In this document: positions 8,708 through 18,108 of the stretch, one piece after another
How the letters are laid out: each line of letters starts with the position of its first letter
How positions within the stretch are numbered: the stretch's first letter is position 1
Origin: Gimesia fumaroli
GTDB lineage: Bacteria; Planctomycetota; Planctomycetia; Planctomycetales; Planctomycetaceae
Direction: 5' to 3'
NCBI RefSeq assembly: GCF_007754425.1
Contig: NZ_CP037452.1
Span: 744,001 to 808,000, forward strand
DNA: 64,000 nucleotides
Translations under genes and position numbers: made by a program
The notes under the pieces: model-generated
Database searches by the model: none
The model's input: the letters and a program-made list of their open reading frames with translations, nothing else
Told to the model about the DNA's origin: nothing

Positions 8708-9175
8708 CTTGCGACCTTAACGCGGGCACGAAAATCGAATGGAACTCTGACACAGTTTGTCACGTACGATACGGTTTTCTTTTTCGCGCCACAAAAAATC
8801 TGATTTATCGCAATGTCTTTGTCCGAAGACGAATTTGTTTTCATTCGAGCACGCGTCATTTTCACTGGGGAGTGATTCGGTTCTCGTCTCAAAACAAAGA
8901 CATAGTTACTGGGAGCATATTTAAGACACTGATGTCTGCTTGGCGTTGTTAATACAACCCAATGAATACATCAATGTGGATAGACTATATTTACACTAGG
9001 TCGGGAATGAAGGTTGTCAAATCGCAACATGAAATGGGACAGCAGGAACGACGGGCTCAAATCCTGATAATCCGAGTGACAGGTTCATGGTGAAATCAGC
9101 GGTCAGCGCGTCTGGTGTGATTGTATGGACTGTGTGGATTCTTTGAAGCAGATTCAGTCATGTCGACGAGCAGTC
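8708..9175. other. Intergenic region upstream of the HD/GGDEF gene
   Basis: 468 bases between the start of the HD/PAS/GGDEF gene and the end of the iclR gene, both on the minus strand. The first half is AT-rich and should hold the promoter of the signalling gene. A 62-codon open frame on the minus strand at 8704-8892 runs into the downstream start with no ribosome site or family match, and I do not call it. No terminator hairpin for iclR was found. Confidence 0.5.
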
Positions 9176-9961
9176 TTATCGATTAAATACCGCAGTGGCA
9201 GCATTCGCCCGGGATTGAACGATTTGTCCTAACGATTCGTATTCATCCTGGGGGACGCGTTCTGCCGGGCCTGTGATCGTAAAGGCGGCGATGGCGATGC
9301 CGTTCCGATCACGAATCGGCGCGGCGATGCAGCGAATGCCGGTGAGCCCTTCTTCATGATCAATGGCGTAGCCGCGTTGGTGAATCAGATCCAGTTCATT
9401 GAGAAATGCACGTTTTGAAGTAATCGTTTGCGGAGTGAACCGTTTAAAACGAATTCGATTCACCAGGTCCTCGCGTTCATTTTCCGGTAAAAAAGCAGCG
9501 ATGGCTTTTCCGGGAGCACAACTGTAGCAAGGCGCACGCGCACCGATCTCCGCAGAGTACTTGAAAGCGTGTCGCGCCAGCAACTGTTCAAGGATTACAA
9601 TCTCGGTATCAATCAGACAACAGAGTTGTGTGGTCTCGCCGGTCATGTCACGCAGTTCCCGCATCGGGCCGATCGCACATTCTGATAACGGGCGATCCTG
9701 AACGCTGGGAGGAATTAACTGTAAAAACCGATTCGTGAGATAAAACTTTTTCGTCGTCAGATCACGCGAAACATAGCCCATCTCCTCCAGTGCTTTTCCG
9801 ATGCGTAATAAAGACGCCTGCGGAATGGAAAGTTGTTCGCTGAGTTCACTGAGGGTGCAGCCATGCGAATGTTTTGCCAGGTATTCGAGCAAGGCAATGC
9901 CTCGCTGTAAACTGGGAGAGGCGGCTGCATCGGTTTTGAGATTTGTTCGCGGGACGCTCAT
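9176..9961 (-). CDS. IclR-family transcriptional regulator
   Basis: A DNA-binding repressor or activator of the IclR family. From ATG 9961 it has 261 residues: an N-terminal winged helix (SPSLQRGIALLEYLAKHSHGCTLSELSEQLSIPQASLLRIGKALEEMGYV) and a C-terminal ligand domain (ARAPCYSCAPGKAIAAFLPE; HQRGYAIDHEEGLTGIRCIAAPIRDRNGIAIAAFTI). Family ligands are usually small acids or sugars; the one here is unknown. The frame stays open to 10018, but upstream starts would fall in or beyond two palindromes at 9972-10002 that look like its operator, so I prefer the inner start. It is divergent from the cytochrome/DUF1501 operon and probably controls it and itself; inference from the layout. Confidence 0.88.
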   Translation of the reverse strand: MSVPRTNLKTDAAASPSLQRGIALLEYLAKHSHGCTLSELSEQLSIPQASLLRIGKALEEMGYVSRDLTTKKFYLTNRFLQLIPPSVQDRPLSECAIGPMRELRDMTGETTQLCCLIDTEIVILEQLLARHAFKYSAEIGARAPCYSCAPGKAIAAFLPENEREDLVNRIRFKRFTPQTITSKRAFLNELDLIHQRGYAIDHEEGLTGIRCIAAPIRDRNGIAIAAFTITGPAERVPQDEYESLGQIVQSRANAATAVFNR

Positions 9962-9971
9962 TGTTATTGAC

Positions 9972-10002
9972 TTCATATATGAAATAGGTTTCAATAGTGA
10001 AA
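9972..10002. promoter_or_regulatory. Two tandem palindromes, candidate IclR operator
   Basis: Two inverted repeats of one design lie 18 bp apart, centre to centre. TTCA-TATA-TGAA is at 9972-9983 and TTTCA-ATAG-TGAAA at 9989-10002. Both arms are exact. They lie between iclR (start 9961) and the divergent cytochrome gene (start 10110). The spacing is close to two helical turns, which suits two dimers on one DNA face. That the regulator next door binds here is inference. Confidence 0.6.
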
Positions 10003-10109
10003 TATGGTATGAGACCAAGGCATGTGTGTCAACCTCATCCGTATGAAATTACAATCAACGATAGACCAGTTCTCCTTTCGAATCGAACGGCAGCAGAAAG
10101 AAACGTGCC

Positions 10110-13100
10110 ATGCGCGCAGGCGAAAAACTTTGGTTGATTTTGACGATATTTCTCTGTCTGACTTCTGCCGTGGCCAGTCCGGCAGAAGAACGCTTTCAAA
10201 ATAAAGCGACGGAGCAAGCCGACTTTGACCGCGTGATGGCTCCTTTAATCGCAGCGCGTTGTCTGGACTGTCATGCGGGACTGGACCCGAAAGCCGGTTT
10301 TGATTTCTCTCGTCGCGCGTCAGCCTTTCAGGGAGGAGAAAGTGGTCCCGCGCTGCAAGCGGGCAAACCGGATGAAAGTTTGATTTGGCAGTATATCGAG
10401 TCCGATGAGATGCCTCCCGAACATCCCCTCTCTGCAGATGAGAAGCGATTGTTCAAACAATGGATCCAGGCCGGCGCGCCGTGGGGCACCGATCCCATTG
10501 ATCCCTTCAGCAAGACAACGAAAAAGCGGGGCGGCTATGACTGGTGGTCACTGCAGCCGTTACACCAGGTTGCTGTTCCCCAGGTGCCAGACAAACAATG
10601 GGGCCGCAATCCCATTGATGCATTTGTCCTGGCGCGGTTGCAGGAGCATCAACTGCGACCGCAGTCCCGCGCCGATCGCAGAACATTAATTCGTCGTCTC
10701 TACTACACAGTCATCGGGTTGCCCCCCGAACCGGAAGAAGTTGAAGCGTTTGTGAATGATTCTGCACCGGATGCCTATGAGAAACTGGTGGATCGTCTGC
10801 TGGCGTCACCACATTACGGTGAACACTGGGCCCGGCATTGGTTGGACGTGGTTCGCTTCGGAGAGAGTAACGGTTTCGAACGGGATCAGCCGCGCTTGAA
10901 TGCCTGGCATTACCGGAACTGGGTGATTCAAGCCTTCAATGAAGATCTACCCTATGATCAGTTTGTGCGTTTGCAGTTGGCCGGCGATATGCTGAAACCT
11001 GATGATCCCAGTGCGGTCATCGCCACTGGCTTCCTCGTCGCCGGCGCACATAATACCGTGATTCCCGTCGTTAAGGAGATGCGGGAAACAATGCGTCAGG
11101 ATGAGCTGGAAGACAAAATTGGTGTGGTCGGCCAGACGTTTCTTGGTTTGACGGTAAATTGTGCCCGTTGCCACGATCACAAATTTGATCCGATTAGTCA
11201 GCAGGAATATTATCAGATTGCCGCTGCACTGGCGGGCGTCAAACATGGCGAACGCGATCTTCCCGATCCCTTGTACAAACAGACTCAGCAAGAGTTGGCA
11301 GAACGTAGCAAGAAACTTCAGAAAGTTCAGGCGACTCTCTTTGATTTAGACGCACGGGCCCGCCGGCGTGTAATGGCCAGTCGCACAACGCAAGACAAAA
11401 GCGATGTGTCCGTGTCAGTCTCCTCACCGGTTGCCGTCTGGGATTTTCAGAATAGCACTCTGGATCAGGTGGGGGGCTTAAAAGGAACGTTACACGGTTC
11501 TGCAAAACAGACCAAAGAGGGACTAGTGGTGGACGGCAATAAATCGTTTCTGAAAACCGGACCACTGAAAGTGGATCTGAAAGAGAAGACGCTTGAAGCC
11601 TGGGTGAAACTTGCAGACCTCGATCAACGCGGCGGTGGCGTGATGAGTGTGCAGACGACGGACGGAGTTCTGTTCGATGCGATTGTCTTTGGCGAGCAGC
11701 AACCGGGGCACTGGCTGGCGGGAAGTAATAATTTCAGCAGGACCAAATCATTTCAGGGCATCGCAGAACAAGAGGCTGCAGAAAAAGAAGTACAGATTGC
11801 GATTGTCTATTACGCCGATGGTACAATCGCCGCCTATCATAATGGCGCACCGTATGGAATCACTTACCAGTCGCCCCAGTTACAACCATTCTCAGCCGGG
11901 AAAACCGAAGTTTTATTTGGATTGCGACATGGATCACCTGCTGGAAATCGACTCTTAAAAGGTGTCATCAGCAGAGCCCGCCTGTACGATCGGGCTTTGA
12001 CGCCGGAAGAAATTCAAGCGTCCGCGAAATGGGGAGGCGCTTATTTTTCGGAAGCAGAACTGATGGCGGTGTTGACGAAACCCGAACAGATTCAGCGAGA
12101 AGCCCTGCTCAAAGAACGGAAGGAAATACAGGCAGAAATCACGCGTCTGCAGGCGATCCAGCCGACGAAAGTCTATGCGGCGTTATCACAAAACCCGGGT
12201 GTGTCGCATGTATTGCGACGAGGGAATGTGAATGCCCCGGCGGGTGTCGTCAAGCCGGGCGGGCTCAATGCAATCAAAGGGGTGAATGGCGATCTGGGGT
12301 TAGCGTCCGACAGCCCGGATCGCGACCGACGCATGAAATTTGCACGCTGGGTGACCGATTCCCAAAATCCATTGTTTGCCCGCGTGATTGTGAATCGGGT
12401 CTGGCACTATCATTTCGGGCAGGGGCTGGTGAACACACCCAATGATTTCGGCTTTAACGGCGGACGTTGCACCCATCCGGAACTACTCGACTGGCTGGCG
12501 GCCCAACTGATCCGCGAGAACTGGAGCCTGAAATCATTGCATCGTCTGATTCTGTTGTCGGCGACCTTTCAACAATCTTCCGAACCACAGCCCGAGGCAT
12601 TGAGAGTCGATGCCGACAATCGATGGCTGTGGCGGAAAAGCCCGCAGCGAATCGAAGCCGAGTCGATTCGTGATTCAATCCTGAAAGTAGCCGGCGAACT
12701 CAATCCCAAAGTCGGCGGCCAGGGATACCAGGATGTGAAATCCTATTTCTTCAAAGGGACGCAATTTTATGAACCGCTGGATCCGGTCGGCAAAGAATTT
12801 AATCGTCGTTCGATCTATCGGTTTTCTGCCCGAGGCGGGCGACATCCTTTGCTGGAAACGTTTGATTGTCCCGACCCTTCGACGACGACGCCAGACCGGG
12901 CCTCCACCACGACGCCGCTCCAGGCACTGTCGTTAATGAATGCCTCGTTCGTGCTGCGGATGGCAGATCAACTGGCACAGCGTGTAGAGCGACGGGCGGG
13001 ATCGGAACAGGAGCAACAGGTTGACGAACTGTTTTTGTTAGCGTTCCAACGGCGTCCCCGGCCACAAGAGGTAAAGCTGGCAAGCGATTTTCTGGAGCAG

Positions 13101-13163
13101 CACGGACTGGCTGCATTGTGTCGCGTGATTCTGAATAGTAATGAATTTTTATATGTGAATTGA
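10110..13163 (+). CDS. Planctomycete cytochrome c / DUF1549 / LamG / DUF1553 protein
   Basis: A 1017-residue exported protein of a large planctomycete-type family. A signal peptide (EKLWLILTIFLCLTSAVASPA) is followed by a PSCyt1-like haem domain with CLDCH at 51-55. Next come DUF1549 (IDAFVLARLQEHQLRPQSRADRRTLIRRLYYTVIGLPP; HYGEHWARHWLDVVRFGESNGFERD), a LamG/concanavalin-like carbohydrate-binding insert near 440-620 and DUF1553 near 735-980 (FARVIVNRVWHYHFGQGLVNTPNDFG). A second CARCH motif (near residue 351) could bind another haem. Such proteins are thought to serve polysaccharide degradation, but no activity is proven. It is followed four bases later by the DUF1501 gene, its usual partner. 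Confidence 0.9.
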   Translation: MRAGEKLWLILTIFLCLTSAVASPAEERFQNKATEQADFDRVMAPLIAARCLDCHAGLDPKAGFDFSRRASAFQGGESGPALQAGKPDESLIWQYIESDEMPPEHPLSADEKRLFKQWIQAGAPWGTDPIDPFSKTTKKRGGYDWWSLQPLHQVAVPQVPDKQWGRNPIDAFVLARLQEHQLRPQSRADRRTLIRRLYYTVIGLPPEPEEVEAFVNDSAPDAYEKLVDRLLASPHYGEHWARHWLDVVRFGESNGFERDQPRLNAWHYRNWVIQAFNEDLPYDQFVRLQLAGDMLKPDDPSAVIATGFLVAGAHNTVIPVVKEMRETMRQDELEDKIGVVGQTFLGLTVNCARCHDHKFDPISQQEYYQIAAALAGVKHGERDLPDPLYKQTQQELAERSKKLQKVQATLFDLDARARRRVMASRTTQDKSDVSVSVSSPVAVWDFQNSTLDQVGGLKGTLHGSAKQTKEGLVVDGNKSFLKTGPLKVDLKEKTLEAWVKLADLDQRGGGVMSVQTTDGVLFDAIVFGEQQPGHWLAGSNNFSRTKSFQGIAEQEAAEKEVQIAIVYYADGTIAAYHNGAPYGITYQSPQLQPFSAGKTEVLFGLRHGSPAGNRLLKGVISRARLYDRALTPEEIQASAKWGGAYFSEAELMAVLTKPEQIQREALLKERKEIQAEITRLQAIQPTKVYAALSQNPGVSHVLRRGNVNAPAGVVKPGGLNAIKGVNGDLGLASDSPDRDRRMKFARWVTDSQNPLFARVIVNRVWHYHFGQGLVNTPNDFGFNGGRCTHPELLDWLAAQLIRENWSLKSLHRLILLSATFQQSSEPQPEALRVDADNRWLWRKSPQRIEAESIRDSILKVAGELNPKVGGQGYQDVKSYFFKGTQFYEPLDPVGKEFNRRSIYRFSARGGRHPLLETFDCPDPSTTTPDRASTTTPLQALSLMNASFVLRMADQLAQRVERRAGSEQEQQVDELFLLAFQRRPRPQEVKLASDFLEQHGLAALCRVILNSNEFLYVN

Positions 13164-13167
13164 AGCC

Positions 13168-14649
13168 ATGATGACCTATCCCTTTAATCAAAATTCGAAA
13201 GCCGGTTTTACCTGTGATGCAGACAGTATGTCGCGCCGTGATTTCTTCTCCTGGGCAAAAACCGGCCTGGCGGGAACGGCGCTGATGGATTTGCTGCTGA
13301 AGCAGAAACCACTCAGTGCAGAGGCTCCGGGGAAAACCCTACCAACGGGAACTCATTTTCCCCCGCGCGTCAAACGGGTGATTCATGTCTGTCTGATCGG
13401 GGGATTGAGTCACCTGGATTCGTTTGACTATAAGCCGGCGCTTAAAAAACTGCATGGCAAGGTTATGCCGACTGAGAAGAAGCCAGAAACGTTTTTCGGT
13501 CAGGTTGGATTATTGCGCAAGAACGATTTTGAATTCAAACAACGGGGCAGAAGTGGGCTCTGGATTTCAGACCTGTTCCCTCATATCGCGTCACAAGCAG
13601 ATGAGCTGACGTTGATTCGTTCCATGAAAGCCGACTCTGCCAATCATACGCCTGCGACATTTCAGGAGAATACGGGTTTTCGATTGAACGGGTTTCCGGT
13701 ACTGGGAGCCTGGCTCTCGTATGGCTTAGGGTGTGAAACCGATGAACTGCCGTCATTTGTGGTATTGCCGGATGTCCGCGGTTATCCGGCGGCGGGAACG
13801 ATTAACTGGTCGAACGGATTTCTGCCGGCGTTGCATCAGGGAGTTCCCTTCCAGACCGAAGGACCGGCGATACGTGATCTGTTTCCCGGTCGCAAGATTT
13901 CGAATGCCACCGAAGTCGCCAGTCGCCAGTTATTAAATCAATTCAACCAGAGTCACCTCGAACGGACAGGAGCCAACAGCGATCTGGTCGCCCGGATTCG
14001 CAGTCACGAACTGGCAGCGAAAATGCAGTTGGCCGTTCCCAAAGTGACGGATCTGTCGGGAGAGACGGCTGCCACGAAAGCTCTGTACGGCTTCGATTCT
14101 GAAGAGACGGCTCCCTTTGGCCGCAATTGTCTGTTGGCACGGCGGTTACTGGAACAGGGGGTGCGGTTTGTGCAGTTGTTTTCGGGTGGCTCGTTTGGAT
14201 CGCCGCGGATTAACTGGGACGGCCATGAAGACGTCAAACGGAATCACCTTCGCGAAGCGACCCGCATTGATCAGCCCGTTGCCGGTTTGCTGAAAGATCT
14301 GAGACAGCGGGGCATGCTGGACGACACTCTGGTTCTGTTTTCGACGGAATTCGGACGGACCCCGTTTACTCAATCTGCCTCGAACACCGTGGGGACGGGG
14401 CGTGATCATAATATGAACGGTTTTTCCGTCTGGATGGCAGGAGGCGGTCTGAAACACGGCATCAGTTACGGTGGCACTGATGAGTTTGGCTGGAAATCAG
14501 TGGAACAGACGGTCGCCTGGCACGATTATCATGCAACGGTGCTGCATTTACTGGGCATTGATCACACACGTTTGACGTATTATCACAATGGCATCGAACG
14601 CCGTCTGACGAATGTGCACGGTGAAGTGATTCACGATCTTCTTGTTTGA
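13168..14649 (+). CDS. DUF1501 (sulfatase-like) protein with twin-arginine signal
   Basis: A 493-residue DUF1501 protein, distantly related to alkaline phosphatase and sulfatase folds. SRRDFFSWAKTGLAGTALMDLL near residues 22-43 is a twin-arginine signal, so it is probably exported folded. Family motifs include VIHVCLIGGLSHLDSFDYKP, LTLIRSMKADSANHTPATFQENTGF, FVQLFSGGSFGSPRINWDGHEDVKRNH and FSTEFGRTPF. The histidines and aspartates may bind metal, but the substrate is not known. It lies four bases after the cytochrome/DUF1553 gene, the standard pair in these bacteria, and the two probably form one operon opposite iclR. Confidence 0.9.
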   Translation: MMTYPFNQNSKAGFTCDADSMSRRDFFSWAKTGLAGTALMDLLLKQKPLSAEAPGKTLPTGTHFPPRVKRVIHVCLIGGLSHLDSFDYKPALKKLHGKVMPTEKKPETFFGQVGLLRKNDFEFKQRGRSGLWISDLFPHIASQADELTLIRSMKADSANHTPATFQENTGFRLNGFPVLGAWLSYGLGCETDELPSFVVLPDVRGYPAAGTINWSNGFLPALHQGVPFQTEGPAIRDLFPGRKISNATEVASRQLLNQFNQSHLERTGANSDLVARIRSHELAAKMQLAVPKVTDLSGETAATKALYGFDSEETAPFGRNCLLARRLLEQGVRFVQLFSGGSFGSPRINWDGHEDVKRNHLREATRIDQPVAGLLKDLRQRGMLDDTLVLFSTEFGRTPFTQSASNTVGTGRDHNMNGFSVWMAGGGLKHGISYGGTDEFGWKSVEQTVAWHDYHATVLHLLGIDHTRLTYYHNGIERRLTNVHGEVIHDLLV

Positions 14650-14821
14650 AATTCATCAGTACCTGTTGATTCACAACCTGAGTACTGGATTTTTTCAAGA
14701 ACGCAATTTGTGCGTATAGACGAATCGGCTAGAATAGCTATAGTGTGTGCATAATCGAAATCGAGGAGGGCGCTGACTTCTGTCTGATTGGCATTAACGT
14801 CCGGTCTATAAAACTAGTGTG

Positions 14822-16168
14822 ATGAATACTTTACAGAACCCAGGAAACAAAACAGATCCCAAACGGGTCCTGATTATCGGTGGTGGTTTTGCTGGCTTGA
14901 ACGCGGCACTGGAACTGGGCGGCGTTCGAGGAGTCGAAGTCACCCTCGTTGATCGTCATAACTACCATCTGTTTCAGCCTCTCTTATATCAGGTCGCGAT
15001 GGCCGGACTCAGTCCCGCTGACATTGCCACACCGATCCGTAGCCTGCTTTCAACTTATCGAAACACCAGCGTCCTGTTAGGGGAAGCGGAATCGATTGAT
15101 CTGGCCGACCAAAAAGTCAAATTCGATTTCGGCGAGTTGCCCTTTGATTATCTGGTGCTGGCCTGTGGTGCGACGCACAGTTACTTCGGTCACAATGAGT
15201 GGGAGCAATACGCACCCGGGTTGAAAAACATTTCTCAGGCGACGGAAATTCGCAAGCGCGTTTTATCTGCATTTGAACACGCCGAACGAATTACCGATCC
15301 TGAGGAACAAAAGAAATATCTGACATATGTGATTGTGGGTGGCGGTCCGACGGGCGTCGAGCTGGCAGGTGCGATTGGAGAGATGAGCCGGTTTACCTTG
15401 TCCAAGGACTTTCGTCGGATCAATCCCAGTCATACACGCGTGATTCTCGTCGAAGCCGGTCCGCGGATTTTGCCGATGTTTTCCGAACAACAGTCCAACC
15501 GGGCGGCCCGTGATTTAGAGAATCTGGGCGTCCAGATCTGGACTTCTTCAATGGTGACGAACATCAACGATGAAGGAGTCGAATTGGGAGATGAGCGGAT
15601 TCGCGCCGCGACCGTGCTCTGGGCTGCGGGTGTTGAAGCGTCTCCACTGGGAAAATCAGGAGGCATGGATATTGATAATCGTGGTCGCGTTGTTGTGGAA
15701 CCGGATTTAAGCCTGCGGGGTTCTGAAAATGTGTTCGTTGCCGGCGATCAGGCGAGCTTTACACATCAGACGGGTACCCCATTACCGGGAACAGCGCCGG
15801 TGGCGTTGCAGCAGGGAAAGTTTATCGGCAAAACGATTCGCGAGGAATTGAAAGGCAAGCCGCGCAGTAAGTTTCATTTTCGTGACAAAGGGCAGATGGC
15901 TACCATTGGCCGTAGCCGAGGGATTGTGGAAATCGGGCGGTTCAAATTATCCGGGTTCCTGGCCTGGGTGGTCTGGCTGGTCGTGCACATCTTCTATCTG
16001 ACCGGGTTTAAAAACCGGGTACTGGTTGTCATGCAGTGGGGCTGGTCCTATCTCAGTTTTCGGCGCGGGGCACGGTTGATTGTCGGCCGGGAATGGGACC
16101 CGCAAACAGAACCCAAGCCTGAACCAGAGCCTGAAGAACAGGAAGTTCCCGTTTCCTCCGAGCATTAA
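14822..16168 (+). CDS. ndh: Type II NADH:quinone oxidoreductase (NDH-2)
   Basis: A 448-residue flavoprotein that oxidises NADH and reduces quinone without pumping protons. The FAD-binding motif VLIIGGGFAGLNAALEL is near residue 17 and the NADH-binding motif YVIVGGGPTGVELAGAIGEM near 168. LFQPLLYQVAMAGLSPADIATPIR and FVAGDQA are typical family sequences. A C-terminal amphipathic or hydrophobic stretch (FLAWVVWLVVHIFYLTGF) would tie it to the inner membrane. The tail ends in a Glu/Pro run. A GTG three bases earlier is an alternative start. It stands alone. The quinone would be menaquinone if the mqn genes in this window are active. Confidence 0.92.
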   Translation: MNTLQNPGNKTDPKRVLIIGGGFAGLNAALELGGVRGVEVTLVDRHNYHLFQPLLYQVAMAGLSPADIATPIRSLLSTYRNTSVLLGEAESIDLADQKVKFDFGELPFDYLVLACGATHSYFGHNEWEQYAPGLKNISQATEIRKRVLSAFEHAERITDPEEQKKYLTYVIVGGGPTGVELAGAIGEMSRFTLSKDFRRINPSHTRVILVEAGPRILPMFSEQQSNRAARDLENLGVQIWTSSMVTNINDEGVELGDERIRAATVLWAAGVEASPLGKSGGMDIDNRGRVVVEPDLSLRGSENVFVAGDQASFTHQTGTPLPGTAPVALQQGKFIGKTIREELKGKPRSKFHFRDKGQMATIGRSRGIVEIGRFKLSGFLAWVVWLVVHIFYLTGFKNRVLVVMQWGWSYLSFRRGARLIVGREWDPQTEPKPEPEPEEQEVPVSSEH

Positions 16169-16198
16169 ACGCGAAAAATGTCGAAAGTCGGGATGGCT

Positions 16199-16750
16199 TC
16201 AACGTGCAATGAAATGATCGACTTGACGAATTTGATTTACAGCAACACTCTCGATACAGGCTTGAATCGCTCGCTCGGACTGCTTTCCCCAACTTCGCCA
16301 GTCGCCAAATTTCAGATCGAAGATACGGTTCCAGGAGTCTTCCATTATTTTGCGAGTGAATTTTCCTGACTCAAGCAATTCATCGTGATTATCAGACTCT
16401 CTTCTGTTTTCGGCAAGAAAGTTCTGATTTAAAACTGCGTGCCACAATTCAAATTGTGATAACAGGACATGCGCTTCATTAACTTCTAACTCAACTCGCA
16501 CGCCTGGTGTGCCTTGGGGAAGATGCCCGCTCCAGCGTAAGTCAGGTCGCTGATGTCTTTCAAAATATTTGTACCAGGCAAATGTAGGGCATCGTTCCGG
16601 GTTGGTACCAATCCGATCAGCCATTTGTTGTGCCATCCATTTGTAGTGCGGTCGAAAATCATGCTTCACTCGCGAGTAAGAGGCAAATTTTTTCTTCTTT
16701 GACCTCAGATCCTGTAACCAGCCTTCTGTTTGAATCGTCCATAATTGCAT
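16199..16750 (-). CDS. DUF3841-domain protein
   Basis: A 183-residue cytoplasmic protein of the DUF3841 family, recognised from MQLWTIQTEGWLQDLRSK at the start, then HYKWMAQQMADRIG, CPTFAWYKYF and VRVELEVNEAHVLLSQFELWHAVLN. No function is known. I start at the ATG at 16750, with AAGG about eight bases upstream, one codon inside a TTG alternative. It begins 29 bases after the stop of the second metal permease on the same strand and could be read from the importer transcript; nothing in the protein suggests a metal role. Confidence 0.78.
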   Translation of the reverse strand: MQLWTIQTEGWLQDLRSKKKKFASYSRVKHDFRPHYKWMAQQMADRIGTNPERCPTFAWYKYFERHQRPDLRWSGHLPQGTPGVRVELEVNEAHVLLSQFELWHAVLNQNFLAENRRESDNHDELLESGKFTRKIMEDSWNRIFDLKFGDWRSWGKQSERAIQACIESVAVNQIRQVDHFIAR

Positions 16751-16779
16751 CAACAGAACCTTTTCAGAAATTCGAAAGA

Positions 16780-18108
16780 TTAATGAACTTTGTCTTCGGG
16801 GGGAATCGGGCGGCCGTGCGGGTCCTGGTCAGTGTCGAGGGTGTCTTCGTTCAGCTTTTCACGCAGTTGACGGTCGGTGAAGTGTTCGAGTTTTTCAGCC
16901 TGCTTATGGATGTTTTCGGCTGTCATGCCCGCATGTTCGACGAGGTAGTGTTCCCAGAGGCGATGCGAGCGGACGAGTTGACGGGCCATGTCGCGGCCGG
17001 TTTCCGTTAATTCATAAGTGCCGTTGGTGTCCTTGATCTGTCCCTGTTTTGAGAGGTAGCGCAGGGTGAGCTGCGTCGGAACAGGGCGCGAGAACAGAAT
17101 GTCGCGCAGATCGTTGACATCTGGTTTTTGCTGGGGATCGCGTTCTTCGATGCGGTACATGAGTGCGATGATATCTTCGGCGAGGATTTTCCAGGCGAGA
17201 ATCTGGCGACGGACAAAGATGATCATGATCCCGTGCCGGGGACCAAACAGAGCCGCGAAAACGAACAGCATGCCAGAGGCGACGGCCATCATGCCAGCGG
17301 TCGACGTGCTATGATATCCAAACCAGCGGGGGACGGTGATGGCACTGATGTGCCCGGTGACGGCAGCGAAAATCGCCAGGACGACGCTGAGGACAATCAT
17401 ACTACCCAGCCGATCCGTCAGCATATAGGCGGCAGCCGGAGGTACGACAAACATGGCGACCACCAGAATATTTCCGACAGTTTCAAAACTCGCAACGGCG
17501 GTGATGGCCACCAGGGTCATTAGGGTATAGTGGATGATTGTAGCATTAAAGCCGGTCGTGGTGGCAAGTGCCGGGTCGAACGAACTGAGTTTGAGTTCTT
17601 TGAGAAAGCAGACGACGAACAGCAGATTAATTAATAGAACCACCGAGAGCACCGCAACGACGCGCGGAATTTCCCAACCCGCAATCAGGATCGTATCGAG
17701 GGGGGTGAGTTCAATTGCCCCGTAGAGAACGCAGCCTGGATCGAGGTCAACATGGTCGGCGGCTTGCACGATCATCACCAGTCCCAGAGCGAACAGTGAC
17801 GTAAACACGACTCCCATTGAGGCGCCTTCATCGACTTTGCCGAAGCCTCGAATCCACTCGGTAAACAGGGCGGTCAGGATTCCGGCAATTACGGCACCAA
17901 CAAACATGGGCAGACTGCTGCGACTGTCGCTGATCATAAAGGCGGCTGCCAGGCCGGGGAGAATCGCGTGTGTGATCGCATCTCCGAGCATACTCATTTT
18001 TCTTAAAACCAGAAAATTGCCCAGTAGAGCCGTTGAGGCAGCGCACAGAATTCCCGCAACAATAATCCAGCCATCCAGAAACCAGTTCCAGTTTTCCAGT
18101 CCCCCCAT
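16780..18108 (-). CDS. Metal ABC permease fused to a DtxR/MntR-like C-terminal domain
   Basis: A 442-residue fusion. Residues 10-300 are an ABC-3 (ZnuB/MntB/TroC) permease with about eight membrane segments and the family start LVLRKMSMLGDAITHAILPGLA. Residues 305-440 resemble DtxR/MntR: a winged-helix part (EDIIALMYRIEE; LTLRYLSKQGQIKDTNGTYELTETG) and a dimerisation/metal helix (SHRLWEHYLVEHAG; HKQAEKLEHF). By alignment with Bacillus MntR, D312, H382, E405, E408 and H409 match metal ligands D8, H77, E99, E102 and H103; E11 is replaced by Ala. So metal sensing is possible, and DNA binding from the membrane is conceivable. Its ATG overlaps the stop of the other permease. Confidence 0.88.
   Translation of the reverse strand: MGGLENWNWFLDGWIIVAGILCAASTALLGNFLVLRKMSMLGDAITHAILPGLAAAFMISDSRSSLPMFVGAVIAGILTALFTEWIRGFGKVDEGASMGVVFTSLFALGLVMIVQAADHVDLDPGCVLYGAIELTPLDTILIAGWEIPRVVAVLSVVLLINLLFVVCFLKELKLSSFDPALATTTGFNATIIHYTLMTLVAITAVASFETVGNILVVAMFVVPPAAAYMLTDRLGSMIVLSVVLAIFAAVTGHISAITVPRWFGYHSTSTAGMMAVASGMLFVFAALFGPRHGIMIIFVRRQILAWKILAEDIIALMYRIEERDPQQKPDVNDLRDILFSRPVPTQLTLRYLSKQGQIKDTNGTYELTETGRDMARQLVRSHRLWEHYLVEHAGMTAENIHKQAEKLEHFTDRQLREKLNEDTLDTDQDPHGRPIPPEDKVH

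Noticed and set aside
8704-8892. 62-codon minus-strand frame before the HD/GGDEF gene
   Set aside because: No ribosome site or recognisable pattern; it lies in the expected promoter and leader region.
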